Positions 16,991 through 26,107 of a stretch of DNA of 57,863 nt are shown piece after piece (position 1 is the stretch's first letter; each line of letters opens with the position of its first letter). Location of the stretch: NCBI GenBank assembly GCA_043820105.1, contig JBDREC010000034.1, positions 1-57,863 on the forward strand, in the 5' to 3' direction. The DNA is from JBDREC01 sp043820105 [NCBI: Pseudomonadota bacterium]. Its GTDB lineage: Bacteria > Bdellovibrionota_F > JAHFAK01. Under the pieces are notes generated by a model. The model had not been told where the DNA came from, made no database searches, and saw only the letters and a list, made by a program, of their open reading frames with translations. The translations under genes and the position numbers were made by a program.

Positions 16991-18379
16991 CTAAAGACTA
17001 ATAGCGTATTTTTTCATTTTTCTAAAAACTGTGGTCGTTGGAAGACTCACTTTTTCAGCGACAGCTTTAATTGTTTTTTCTTTTTCTGCAAGTTTTAATA
17101 GCATAATATTCTCAATATTTGACAAGTAATTCTCATAACCAAACTTTTTTATATCATCTTCATTAATTACATTTCCAATAAACTCAAAACTTAAATCATT
17201 TAAATCATTCTTATTGAATATAAATTTAGGATTAATATGATCAATAGTTATAGTTTCATCATTTTTTGATTTTTGACATAAATATTTAACAGTATCTTTC
17301 AATTCACGAACATTTCCTTCGCTCCATTCATAATTTAATATCATTGTAAGAATCTCAGCACTATATTTTTTTTCATAACCTTCAAATTCTTTAATATAAT
17401 ATTTCACAATTGGAAGAATGTCTTCCTTTCTATCTCTTAAAGGGGGGATAATAACTTTGCATTGTGATATCCTTGAATAGAGATCCCTTCTAAATTCATT
17501 TTTCTTTATCATATTATGAAGATTTTTATTAGTGGCGGAAATAACTCTACACTCAGCATATCTGGTCATTGTTTCTCCAAGTCGTCTATACTCATAACTA
17601 TCAAGATAAACGAGCAATTCAGCTTGGCACTCAAGGTTCAAATCACCAATCTCATCAAGAAATAAATCACCGCCTTTAGCAACTTCAACTAGACCATTCT
17701 TATCAATATCAGCGCTTGTAAAAGCTCCCTTTTTATGCCCAAACATCTCATCCTGCAACCTTTCTTTTGATAAACCGGCACAGTTTATTCTGACAAAGGG
17801 CCTGTCGCCTGTACTCTTTAAAACCTGATTTGCATACTTAGCAATTGGAGTCTTGCCTACTCCTGTTTCACCTTCGATTAAAAGGTTCATTTCTCCTATG
17901 CTTTTAATTTCATCTAGAGCTTGAAGAATCTCTTTGTTTTGGGTTATAATTTCACTTTCACTCTTAAAGTTTTTTTTAAGACTTTCAAAAGTTCTTTCTT
18001 TAATATTTCTTTTTAAGGCATTTTCAATTCTAAAGCGGAGCTCTTCATTAAGGTTAAAATTAGACTTTGATATATAGTCATAGGCGCCAATCTTCATGGA
18101 CTCAACAATGACATCAACTGAACTTGAATCTGAAAGCATAACAACTGGCAATGAAGAATCATTTTTTTTGATTTCTTTCAAAAGATCAATGCCATTTTTA
18201 TTTTTTTCATAATTGATATCTAAAACTGCTAAATGAATTATATTATTATTGAACTCTGCAAGTCCTGATTCAAAGTCACTTGCTTCAATAATATTATAAG
18301 CTTTCATTAAAATTGCAGCAATAGTTGTTCTAAATATTATATCATCGTCAACTAATAAAACATTTGTACTCTTACTCAT
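16991..18379 (-). CDS. NtrC-type sigma54 response regulator
   Basis: Start at the ATG at 18379, nine bases after GGAG; the frame is open from a TTG at 18394. The N-terminal receiver domain has the acidic pocket VDDD (10-13) and phospho-acceptor Asp54 in AVLDIN. The AAA+ domain has Walker A GETGVGKT (170-177) and Walker B GGDLFLDE (236-243). The sigma54-contacting loop is GAFTSA (218-223) instead of GAFTGA. A Fis-type helix-turn-helix is at the C-terminus (about 437-458). It follows the hybrid kinase by 33 bases and is its obvious partner. At least nine sigma54 promoters in the window are candidate targets. Confidence 0.9.
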   Translation of the reverse strand: MSKSTNVLLVDDDIIFRTTIAAILMKAYNIIEASDFESGLAEFNNNIIHLAVLDINYEKNKNGIDLLKEIKKNDSSLPVVMLSDSSSVDVIVESMKIGAYDYISKSNFNLNEELRFRIENALKRNIKERTFESLKKNFKSESEIITQNKEILQALDEIKSIGEMNLLIEGETGVGKTPIAKYANQVLKSTGDRPFVRINCAGLSKERLQDEMFGHKKGAFTSADIDKNGLVEVAKGGDLFLDEIGDLNLECQAELLVYLDSYEYRRLGETMTRYAECRVISATNKNLHNMIKKNEFRRDLYSRISQCKVIIPPLRDRKEDILPIVKYYIKEFEGYEKKYSAEILTMILNYEWSEGNVRELKDTVKYLCQKSKNDETITIDHINPKFIFNKNDLNDLSFEFIGNVINEDDIKKFGYENYLSNIENIMLLKLAEKEKTIKAVAEKVSLPTTTVFRKMKKYAISL

Positions 18380-18412
18380 TGTATTAGACTCCAAATTTAT
18401 TAAACTTATTAT

Positions 18413-21400
18413 CTATATATTAATACTTTTAAACAACTTTTTGTTTTTTTGAATATAACATCCTAATTTCTCGACTGCACCGTTTCTTTCATTTTCCTTA
18501 AGGAAATATTTTGAATAATCATTGCTTAAGATTTTATCTATAAAGCTATATTCGTCCTCAATCTCAAGTATTACATCTTTATTTTCTTCTATTTTGTTTT
18601 CAATAATATAATTTCTAAATTCTTCAAGTTGTACTTGCTTATCCTCAAGAAGCTTTTTCATGTTTTTCACCTGTGTTTCAACAAACCAATTGATATTATC
18701 TTTTTCCATATTTTCAATTATTGAAGTAGCGGAATTAAGCATAACATACGCGTTCATAATCGGTTTATTTAAATCATGACAATATTTCCCCAGGGCTTCT
18801 TTATTCTTTGATTCATCAATCTTATTACTTTTCTTAATATTCCTAAGTTCCTTTAAAAGCAGCTCAGATAAGGTTGCTTTGTCAATGTTTGGTGGAAAGT
18901 ATCCTGTGATATTTAACCTTTCAGCCTTGGCCTTTAACAAGTCTTTATCTGTGTCTGAAGATAAATAAAGCAAGGCAGAAGGATTTTTATCTTTTAAAAT
19001 AGCTAACAATTCTTCTCCAAGCATATTATCATTAACACCAAAAATATTATCACTAATTACGATATCAGGTTTTATTTTCTCCGCTTTATCTAAAAGATCC
19101 TGTGGATGTTCAAACTTGTATATTTTGTGTTCATAATCTCTTAATATATCTTTAAGGATTGAGGCAAAAGCTTCCCGAATTATCATGTTATCATCAGCGA
19201 TAAAACAGATCAGCGGACTATCATTTTGAATATTGATTGCAGGATACTGTCCCTTTGTACTGTCTTCCATAGACAAGCTCTTATGTAAAAAATCAACTAG
19301 CTGCTCAATAGATAGGGGTTTACTGGCATAAGATTTAGCCCCCAGATCATAGGCTTTTTGAATTTCGTGGTCTAAATACCTGTTTGAATGGATAAGTGAA
19401 GTTACATTCATCTTATCATCGCGTGTCAGCCTTAAAAAATCATAGCCATCCTTATCTTCATTAAGATCAATATCCACAATAGCATAAGAAATATTTTCTT
19501 TTTTAATCAGTTCAATCGCTTCATCTACATTATCTGCGTCATATAGGGTGATTAGCCTATTAAGAATTTCACTGTTTTTTATTATATTTCTAACAAAAGC
19601 GCGATAAAGGGTTTCGTCCTCCAAAAGCACAATCTTGATTTTTTCATGCTGTGATAAAAGCTCCAACTTTTCATCAAGTTTATCCTGATCTGGCTCATAT
19701 TTAACAAAAAGAATTTCATCAGTGCTTTTAGGAAGAATGCTTATGTTGTGCTTATCTTCAACTTCTGAGGCTGGAATGGTAATTACGAATTCAACTCCTG
19801 TTTTGCCATCATCCACTGGACTATTCGGTGGTTTCAATCCTTCCCGCCGTACGCTGTACTCTGTACGCTGCACGCAATTCCTGGCCTCAATTTTACCGCC
19901 ATGAAGATTCACAATTTTATTAGCAGAAGCAAGTCCTAAGCCAGTACCTCTTTTATTCCCTTTAGTAAAAAACGATTCAAAAAGATTTGGAATATCATCT
20001 TCTTTAAATGCTGGGCCATTGTTGCCAATAATTATCTCGATAAATTTATGCCCATCTATCTTTTTATCACAGGTTTTAAACCAAATAGTATAGCTGTATT
20101 CTTTTTTCGGAAGACTGTTTTTAGCTTGTGGCGGGCTGCTTGTAGCCTGATGGCTGGCTAAGGCTTCAATTCCATTCCCAATAACGTTACTAAAAACTCT
20201 TGCCATCCTTTTATCATCCATCAGAGCTTGAAATTTGTTCTCAAGTTTATAATTAAATTCAAGGGAAATATCTTTATAAGCTTGAGCTTCCTGCCTTATA
20301 GAAAAATCAAGTAAAGCAGAAATTGACTCAGGGCTTGTTTCAAGCTTTACCTCTCTTGAAAAATCAAGGATGTCAGAGATCATGGATTCAACGTGATTAA
20401 TAGTTTGATTAACTGTATTTTTAGCATGGCTTAAAAAACTAGGATTATTCTTATAATTTTCCATCATAGCTAGCATGGATTTCATGCTTGTAAATGGTTT
20501 GCGAATGTCATGGGCCAGCATTGACGTTGTTTGACCAATTGCTACAAGTCGGGTATTTTTTTTAATCTGTGATTGATACGCATTTAATTCATTTGACATT
20601 CTTTCAAGCCCATTTGCTAAATATTGAAAGTCATCGCCAGTATGAATATCTAAATCAATATTAAAATTGCCTAATGCAACCATTTGTATAGCATCACCTA
20701 TTTTTTTTACTGGAAGCAAATATTTTCTTATTAAAATATATAGAGTACAAGAGATACCCGAAAACAGTAGAATTAATGCAATAATTTGTCTTATAGATAT
20801 TGATTTTATATATCCTAAAGAAGTTTTAATTATTCGATGCCCCATGCTAGAAATAGTTTCCTCTTTTGTAAGAAGAAGTAAATACATATTAAAATCAGAA
20901 ATTAATGAACTCGCAGCATACATTTTATAATGAGATAAATGTGAAAATGATATTGAACCATTTGAAAATTTTTCTAACTCTACTCGGATATTATGTTTCT
21001 CTAAATTTTCTATATTAATTTTTGATATCTTGCCTTTTGGAACGCCAAAATTTCTAGTTAGATCACCATTTTCTGCATAAATATCTTGGTTATTGTCAAT
21101 AATAGCAATTTCACTATTAATTTTTTTTGCCATCTGTGATAGCTCTTCAATGAATTTATCAATTCTTATATCAATCGAAAGAACTCCAATAAAAACATCC
21201 TGAACATAGATAGGTTGCATTGTACTAATTAATATAAAATCACTCATCTCTGCTTTATAAATACTAGACCAAAGAAAGCGTCTTTCCGGATTTCTATCTT
21301 GGTTTGCCTGTTTGTAAAATGGCAATTCGTTAAGTTCAAAATCGGGATTTATTAAACCCTTTTCTATCACCATTTTCATATCAGCTTTTGGATACATCCT

Positions 21401-21934
21401 AATTATGTTTCCTTCAAAATTCAAATAAGTTAGATGATAAAAATTATCGGATTGAATAATTTCTTTCATCATACCTTCTAAATCTTTTGAAAGATATACT
21501 AATTTCGTTGAAAAACTACTCCATTTTACTTTTTTACCAGTAAATACAAATGACTGATCCTCAAGAGGGCTAGTAAAACTCATTCCATTTTCATGAAAAG
21601 TAAAAGAGCTTCTAAATTTATCAAGTTGATTTCTCGAAATATTGGCATTATTAGTAATAATATCTACAAATGCACTAGATAATAGTCTTGTATTTATTTT
21701 TGCGTGATGCAATCTTTCTTTTAAAATATTTGCTAAATTATGTGCCGCTGCCTCAAAATTAATCTTCGCGATTCTATCAGACTCCCTCTTTTCTATTATA
21801 GATAAATCACTTGAAAATATTCCATAAAAATACGATTGTATTAAAAAAAGCAATATACTATATGTAAAAAAAATAACAATAAAACACACTAGTATTTTTT
21901 TAAACAATAAATTTCTCGATTGAATTCTTTTCAT
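18413..21934 (-). CDS. Hybrid histidine kinase with large periplasmic sensor
   Basis: The frame opens with TTG at 21958; the ATG at 21934 better fits the membrane segment that follows. Numbered from the TTG: TM1 about 20-45, a periplasmic CACHE-like sensor of about 340 residues, TM2 about 386-409, HAMP, HisKA with H-box AHDIRKPF (about 481), ATPase with N-box IGNGIEAL and GTGLGLA (about 674), then two receiver domains (IVDIDL near 825 and VISDNI near 960). The C-terminal helical tail contains CHDLNKPI (about 1063), which looks like a second H-box without an ATPase. Two odd low-complexity insertions interrupt the ATPase domain (about 598-621 and 691-708). It lies between a radical SAM gene and the NtrC-type regulator. 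Confidence 0.85.
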   Translation of the reverse strand: MKRIQSRNLLFKKILVCFIVIFFTYSILLFLIQSYFYGIFSSDLSIIEKRESDRIAKINFEAAAHNLANILKERLHHAKINTRLLSSAFVDIITNNANISRNQLDKFRSSFTFHENGMSFTSPLEDQSFVFTGKKVKWSSFSTKLVYLSKDLEGMMKEIIQSDNFYHLTYLNFEGNIIRMYPKADMKMVIEKGLINPDFELNELPFYKQANQDRNPERRFLWSSIYKAEMSDFILISTMQPIYVQDVFIGVLSIDIRIDKFIEELSQMAKKINSEIAIIDNNQDIYAENGDLTRNFGVPKGKISKINIENLEKHNIRVELEKFSNGSISFSHLSHYKMYAASSLISDFNMYLLLLTKEETISSMGHRIIKTSLGYIKSISIRQIIALILLFSGISCTLYILIRKYLLPVKKIGDAIQMVALGNFNIDLDIHTGDDFQYLANGLERMSNELNAYQSQIKKNTRLVAIGQTTSMLAHDIRKPFTSMKSMLAMMENYKNNPSFLSHAKNTVNQTINHVESMISDILDFSREVKLETSPESISALLDFSIRQEAQAYKDISLEFNYKLENKFQALMDDKRMARVFSNVIGNGIEALASHQATSSPPQAKNSLPKKEYSYTIWFKTCDKKIDGHKFIEIIIGNNGPAFKEDDIPNLFESFFTKGNKRGTGLGLASANKIVNLHGGKIEARNCVQRTEYSVRREGLKPPNSPVDDGKTGVEFVITIPASEVEDKHNISILPKSTDEILFVKYEPDQDKLDEKLELLSQHEKIKIVLLEDETLYRAFVRNIIKNSEILNRLITLYDADNVDEAIELIKKENISYAIVDIDLNEDKDGYDFLRLTRDDKMNVTSLIHSNRYLDHEIQKAYDLGAKSYASKPLSIEQLVDFLHKSLSMEDSTKGQYPAINIQNDSPLICFIADDNMIIREAFASILKDILRDYEHKIYKFEHPQDLLDKAEKIKPDIVISDNIFGVNDNMLGEELLAILKDKNPSALLYLSSDTDKDLLKAKAERLNITGYFPPNIDKATLSELLLKELRNIKKSNKIDESKNKEALGKYCHDLNKPIMNAYVMLNSATSIIENMEKDNINWFVETQVKNMKKLLEDKQVQLEEFRNYIIENKIEENKDVILEIEDEYSFIDKILSNDYSKYFLKENERNGAVEKLGCYIQKNKKLFKSINI

Positions 21935-21985
21935 ATTATTTTTCTCAACATTAAACAATGGCTTTCTCGATGTTAAATCAAAAAA

Positions 21986-22873
21986 CTAATGCCTTTTATC
22001 AGAGTCCAGAAGTAATGGGGGAATTATATTTAAACATAGTTGACATATAGAAGAACAATCTGCAGATAGTTCATTGGGTCTAATCCCTAACATTGCTATT
22101 AATTCATTAAAATTATATCTATTCAATAAATTAAAAAATCTAGATTTAATGTATTGTTTTACATTTTTCTTAATAATTCGATTATTCATACTTGAAAAAC
22201 CACAATGCAAAAGCGAAGAACAACAATGTGTGACACCATATGAAGGTAAATATACTAGATAAGAAAGACGAGGACATTTTTTATTTAATACTTCCGATTC
22301 AAAAGAGTAATATTTATAATCTAAATGATTTTTTTTCGCATTACCTATAGGTAATGTTCTCTGAAATTCAAATTCTACATCAAATTCCTTTTCATACTTA
22401 TAATTATCTGCAAGATCTTCAGGAGAGGCGATTGTTGAAATTAGTGAAATATTAATATCCTTATCATTGCAGTATAAAACCAGATTTTTAACATTATCAA
22501 TATTAATGAACCTAGCATGATATTTATCATACGATACTATTACCTTTTTTAAATTTGGTATATTTCCAATGACCTTGTAACAAGAATCGAAAGAATTGGA
22601 AAACCAAGCATTTGTGGTTATTTCAAAGTTTATATTTGGTAATTCTCTAAGAATAGATTTCACTAAACAATGTATTGTTGAAAGGTTAAGAGTAGGTTCC
22701 CCACCAGTTAAATGCACAGTATCAGCATTTAAGTCCTTCAATATATTGATCACATTTTGTGTTTCACTTTTCGCTAATCCAGGAAATTGCACATCTGTAC
22801 ACATACAATGTGCACATTGTATATTGCAATTAGGAGTAACAAACACACCAAGTTTTTTATTAAATAATTCCAT
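21986..22873 (-). CDS. Radical SAM enzyme with SPASM-like cysteine tail
   Basis: CNIQCAHC near the N-terminus (residues 16-23) is the SAM cluster motif and TGGEPTL the SAM-binding GGEP. Additional cysteines in the second half (CPRL, THCCSSLLHC and CSSICQLC) could bind an auxiliary cluster. At 295 residues it is a compact enzyme. It lies 38 bases downstream of a 63-residue exported peptide gene and 51 bases upstream of the kinase gene, all on the minus strand. Modification of that peptide before export is a reasonable idea, but Sec export of a cytoplasmically modified peptide would be unusual. No ribosome binding site is evident, which favours translation within the operon. Confidence 0.8.
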   Translation of the reverse strand: MELFNKKLGVFVTPNCNIQCAHCMCTDVQFPGLAKSETQNVINILKDLNADTVHLTGGEPTLNLSTIHCLVKSILRELPNINFEITTNAWFSNSFDSCYKVIGNIPNLKKVIVSYDKYHARFINIDNVKNLVLYCNDKDINISLISTIASPEDLADNYKYEKEFDVEFEFQRTLPIGNAKKNHLDYKYYSFESEVLNKKCPRLSYLVYLPSYGVTHCCSSLLHCGFSSMNNRIIKKNVKQYIKSRFFNLLNRYNFNELIAMLGIRPNELSADCSSICQLCLNIIPPLLLDSDKRH

Positions 22874-22911
22874 GTAAAAATAGATAATTTTTATATTAAG
22901 CTATATGAAAA

Positions 22912-23103
22912 TTATCTAGCCCATCCGTTAATTTGGGACTCCATGTTCTTGATAGAATCTTGATTTACTAATTCTGCCCACTTTAGAGTTACATCTAAAG
23001 TATCATCTTTCATACTGCTCACATGACACATTGCATTTGCGTAGGAATAAAAACCCATTGAAACAAACAACAATGCAAGTTTTTTTCTTTTACATATCTT
23101 CAT
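22912..23103 (-). CDS. 63-residue exported peptide
   Basis: A strong GGAGGT eight bases before the ATG and a good signal peptide (positively charged MKICKRKK, hydrophobic core, cleavage after YANA) show this is real. The mature peptide would be about 39 residues, starting MCHVSSMKDD and ending SQINGWAR, with a single cysteine and a possible amphipathic helix. It is followed by a radical SAM enzyme, a hybrid kinase and an NtrC-type regulator on the same strand. It is therefore a candidate secreted signal or modified peptide. It also follows the gene for a GNAT-tailed exported protein, so an immunity or partner role for that protein is an alternative. Confidence 0.6.
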   Translation of the reverse strand: MKICKRKKLALLFVSMGFYSYANAMCHVSSMKDDTLDVTLKWAELVNQDSIKNMESQINGWAR

Positions 23104-23149
23104 AAAATGACCTCCAATTAAATTACAAATGTATTAATACTTCATATTT

Positions 23150-23177
23150 ATTATAATATTTTAAAATAATTCAATAA
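23150..23177 (-). promoter_or_regulatory. Sigma70-like promoter of the peptide-kinase operon
   Basis: On the minus strand TTATTG (23177-23172) and a perfect TATAAT (23155-23150) are 16 bases apart, about 45 bases upstream of the peptide start codon. It would give the peptide, radical SAM, kinase and regulator genes a basal promoter of their own. In such AT-rich DNA a chance match is possible. Confidence 0.4.
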
Positions 23178-23208
23178 GAATAAAGTTGTGTATATTATAT
23201 TATTCCTC

Positions 23209-25671
23209 TCATATCTTTTTTCTAAATAAAACCGCTTCCTCCCCTCCGTCGTAATGTTTTTTGGATACCTTATCCATTTCATACCCCTGTGACATCCAGA
23301 ATCTTATTGCTTTTTCATTCCCAGACCATGTCCATAAATAAAGACTGTCAAGACCTTGTTTAATAATAACACCTTCCAGTAGACTGTATAAAAATTTACC
23401 AATCCCCTTATTACTTTCACTTGATAGAACACCTAAATGTACTATTTCTGACTCATTTTCATCATTATCTATTGCGTATGATATAAAAGCTATAGGTTCA
23501 TTTTTATATTTCAATATAAAAAAGTTTATTCCTTTAGCCATATCTTTTTTTACAATGTCAAAAGTTAGAGCATATTGTGGTAAGGGATGTCCACATTCAG
23601 CACCTACAGCTATAATTTCTTCAATATCAGAAGAAGTAGATGCATGTACTAATTTAAGTAATCCATCTTCAAATGAAACTGGAGATAATGGGTCAATTGC
23701 TTGAATAGCATCGTCCATAAATTCATCCGATATTTCAAATTCATTTGGTTTTATATTCTCATTTCCGTCCATATCACCTCCATTCTTTCCATTATTTTCA
23801 ATTGATGCCCTTATTTCTAAAGGAAATATCCTTTCCATATTTTCCTGATCATGTATGATATTTCGCTCTATCTCAATAATTATCGGTTTTGGTTCATTTG
23901 AATCTATATTCGGATTAGGAAAAACTATATATTCTATTTCTTCTTCGGAATACTGCCCAGGAAAATAGATATCGCTGTACCCAGGTTCTTCACCAAAATG
24001 AAAGGGCTCTTCATCTGGAACTTCAGCAGGCGTAAATAATGGATATTCATAAGGCAATTCATACGGATAGTCAAATTCAATTTCACTCCATTGATCATGG
24101 CTTAATTCATAAGGATTTTCATAACCTAGTGGGTAATAGTAAGAACCAAAATCATTTTCATATTCAGCTTCAAATTCTTCTAACCCTGGATAATATGGTA
24201 AATATGGCATCTCAATTGGTCGTTCAAACTCAACCTCTATTTCAGTTTCCTTATCTTGGTCTAAATCACCATCTTCTTTAGGTTCTTCAGGATTAATAGT
24301 TGGCATTCCTTCAGGATCCTCTCCTGGAAAAAATATCTCAAGATCAGGATTTTGGATGTGGAGTATGTCCTCTGGCAGATCTGTAATTATTAAAGTTGAA
24401 ATTCCAGCTGGGATAGTTATTTCCAAAGGCGAAAAGACAGGATTTAAAACTGTTTGAATCGCTTCATTATCAACTACCAGCAAAAGGTGTTCCTGTTGAA
24501 CGATTGGCTGTGATACGGAGAACGGTTGTTGATCCAGGGCTAGTTGCCCTTGCCCAACATAATTTACAGTTGATCTGCCCATTCTGGCTGGTGCTCCAGT
24601 ATATCTATTACTTGAACCAGATGAATAGCCAGAACTATACCCAGCTGGTCTGGATCCACCTCCGTTATATAATGTTAAATTAGGTCTTTGTGGATTTGAA
24701 TTAGAGGAAGGTTGCTTGCTTGCGGGTAATGAACTTATTCTTAATAATTTTAGCGCTGCACCAAAGGCTACAAAAGTAGCTGCACCAAAACCTGCTGAAA
24801 TTAAACTATGTATGGCTAATTCCAAACCGTGTAATTCTTCAACCAAGACTCCATCCAGGGCACCATAAGCTCCGCCAGTGATCGCTCCAATTAATGCGTA
24901 TCTTGCTAAAAGCTGAACAGTTGTCATTTCAGCAGCTGAAGCAAGAAAAATGCTTCCAAGTCCCACAGCTCCTAGAAATAAAGCGGGAACAGCAACAACA
25001 GCCAGGCAATCTCTTTGGGCCTGTTTGTATGCTTTTTGTTCCCAAATTGTATAAATGTCCCTTCTTATTTGCTCAAAAATAGCTTTATCATAGGCATTTT
25101 TATAATCCTGCCAGGCTGAAGTTTTATAAATTGGATCATAAACCATTCCACAATTGCTCCAATAATTAGGTGGTCCCGATCCCTCCATTGTTATAAAGCG
25201 ATGCACTTCCCATTTCTTTCTAAGAAAGCATGCTTCATTATAGATAGTTTTAGCAGGATTTTCCTTTCTTTGGATTTCATATTCAGCAGGTGTTGGCAAG
25301 AAAGGATCGACAAGAGAAAATAAAAGCTGGAAATGTTTAAATCCTAAGCTGTTTCGATCAACTTCAACATCTTTGGATCCACTTGATGATTTATAATAAT
25401 CAAAGTCATCTGTTTTTTGAATCTCTTCAATTAATCTTAAAGATAAAAAACTATTAGCACCAAAGTCATTTAAAACTTCTATTGGATTTTTTGATGGCCT
25501 GGGATGAGTATTATTATATTGGCTCAAGATTTGATGATTTAAATGAGCGAAAACTTTGCTCATGTCATCTACTTTTACAAGAACTGTTTGAGGATTTTTT
25601 TCTTTGGAGAAAGAAAGAGAATTAATGAATAGAAACATTAACGAAAATACGATTATTTTCTTTAAAGCCAT
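23209..25671 (-). CDS. Exported protein with C-terminal GNAT acetyltransferase domain
   Basis: A signal peptide (about 1-22) begins an 820-residue product. Residues about 30-220 are soluble with paired cysteines. About 220-310 are hydrophobic and Gly/Ala rich with hairpin-like membrane segments. About 310-360 are Ser/Gly/Asn rich, and about 440-610 are strongly acidic with many Pro, Tyr and Glu. The C-terminus (about 665-820) is a GNAT domain: VHLGVLSSESNKGIGKFLYS contains the acetyl-CoA binding NxGIG loop, and KAIRFWMSQGYEM is the typical last motif. Acetyl-CoA is cytoplasmic, so an exported GNAT points to an effector delivered into another cell, as in polymorphic toxins. A sigma54 promoter lies at 25861-25874. 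Confidence 0.65.
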   Translation of the reverse strand: MALKKIIVFSLMFLFINSLSFSKEKNPQTVLVKVDDMSKVFAHLNHQILSQYNNTHPRPSKNPIEVLNDFGANSFLSLRLIEEIQKTDDFDYYKSSSGSKDVEVDRNSLGFKHFQLLFSLVDPFLPTPAEYEIQRKENPAKTIYNEACFLRKKWEVHRFITMEGSGPPNYWSNCGMVYDPIYKTSAWQDYKNAYDKAIFEQIRRDIYTIWEQKAYKQAQRDCLAVVAVPALFLGAVGLGSIFLASAAEMTTVQLLARYALIGAITGGAYGALDGVLVEELHGLELAIHSLISAGFGAATFVAFGAALKLLRISSLPASKQPSSNSNPQRPNLTLYNGGGSRPAGYSSGYSSGSSNRYTGAPARMGRSTVNYVGQGQLALDQQPFSVSQPIVQQEHLLLVVDNEAIQTVLNPVFSPLEITIPAGISTLIITDLPEDILHIQNPDLEIFFPGEDPEGMPTINPEEPKEDGDLDQDKETEIEVEFERPIEMPYLPYYPGLEEFEAEYENDFGSYYYPLGYENPYELSHDQWSEIEFDYPYELPYEYPLFTPAEVPDEEPFHFGEEPGYSDIYFPGQYSEEEIEYIVFPNPNIDSNEPKPIIIEIERNIIHDQENMERIFPLEIRASIENNGKNGGDMDGNENIKPNEFEISDEFMDDAIQAIDPLSPVSFEDGLLKLVHASTSSDIEEIIAVGAECGHPLPQYALTFDIVKKDMAKGINFFILKYKNEPIAFISYAIDNDENESEIVHLGVLSSESNKGIGKFLYSLLEGVIIKQGLDSLYLWTWSGNEKAIRFWMSQGYEMDKVSKKHYDGGEEAVLFRKKI

Positions 25672-25860
25672 CTACCAACCCGTTAATTACGCTTGAAATA
25701 ATATGTCCAAACCCTTAGCCAAGAATTTACCGTATACACGACAAGGCACTTTGCGTCAATAATATTCTTGTAGTTTAATATACAAAATCATCTATTCCGC
25801 AGTCAAACTATGAAATGAATGATTTTATTAATTTTGCAACTAATTAATATTGGATGATTA

Positions 25861-25874
25861 GCAACTTTTATGCC
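25861..25874 (-). promoter_or_regulatory. Sigma54 promoter of the GNAT-tailed protein gene
   Basis: On the minus strand TTGGCATAAAAGTTGCTA has GG (25874-25873) and GC (25862-25861) 10 bases apart, with TTGGCA and TTGC both matching consensus. It lies about 190 bases upstream of the start codon at 25671, so the leader is long. Confidence 0.7.
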
Positions 25875-26043
25875 AAATCAGGATTTATGTAATTTCAACT
25901 TGTTATACTTTTCACAATTGAATTATTTTCCAATAATGGAGAATTTATTCCAAAAATGGAATTTCAAATTTGGAATAAAAGCATATTTTAGGTTTTGGAT
26001 GCTTTTCATTATAATGGCACCATGAAAACAATTAAATTTTAAT

Positions 26044-26072
26044 TTGAACAGAAATCCTAATCGTGATATAAT
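26044..26072 (+). promoter_or_regulatory. Sigma70 promoter of the LamG lipoprotein gene
   Basis: TTGAAC (26044-26049) and a perfect TATAAT (26067-26072) are separated by 17 bases. Transcription would begin near 26079, which supports the start codon at 26108 rather than 26078. Confidence 0.6.
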
Positions 26073-26107
26073 GTGTTATGCTTAGGGTTAAATTGGGGTA
26101 TAGCAAA

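Larger units (their letters stand above)
25672..26107. other. Divergent promoter region
   Basis: This gap between the GNAT-tailed protein gene (leftward) and the LamG lipoprotein gene (rightward) contains a sigma54 promoter facing left (25861-25874), a good sigma70 promoter facing right (26044-26072), and at 25928-25975 a cluster of TCCA/TGGA half sites in palindromic arrangement that may bind a regulator. No gene was seen. Confidence 0.45.
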
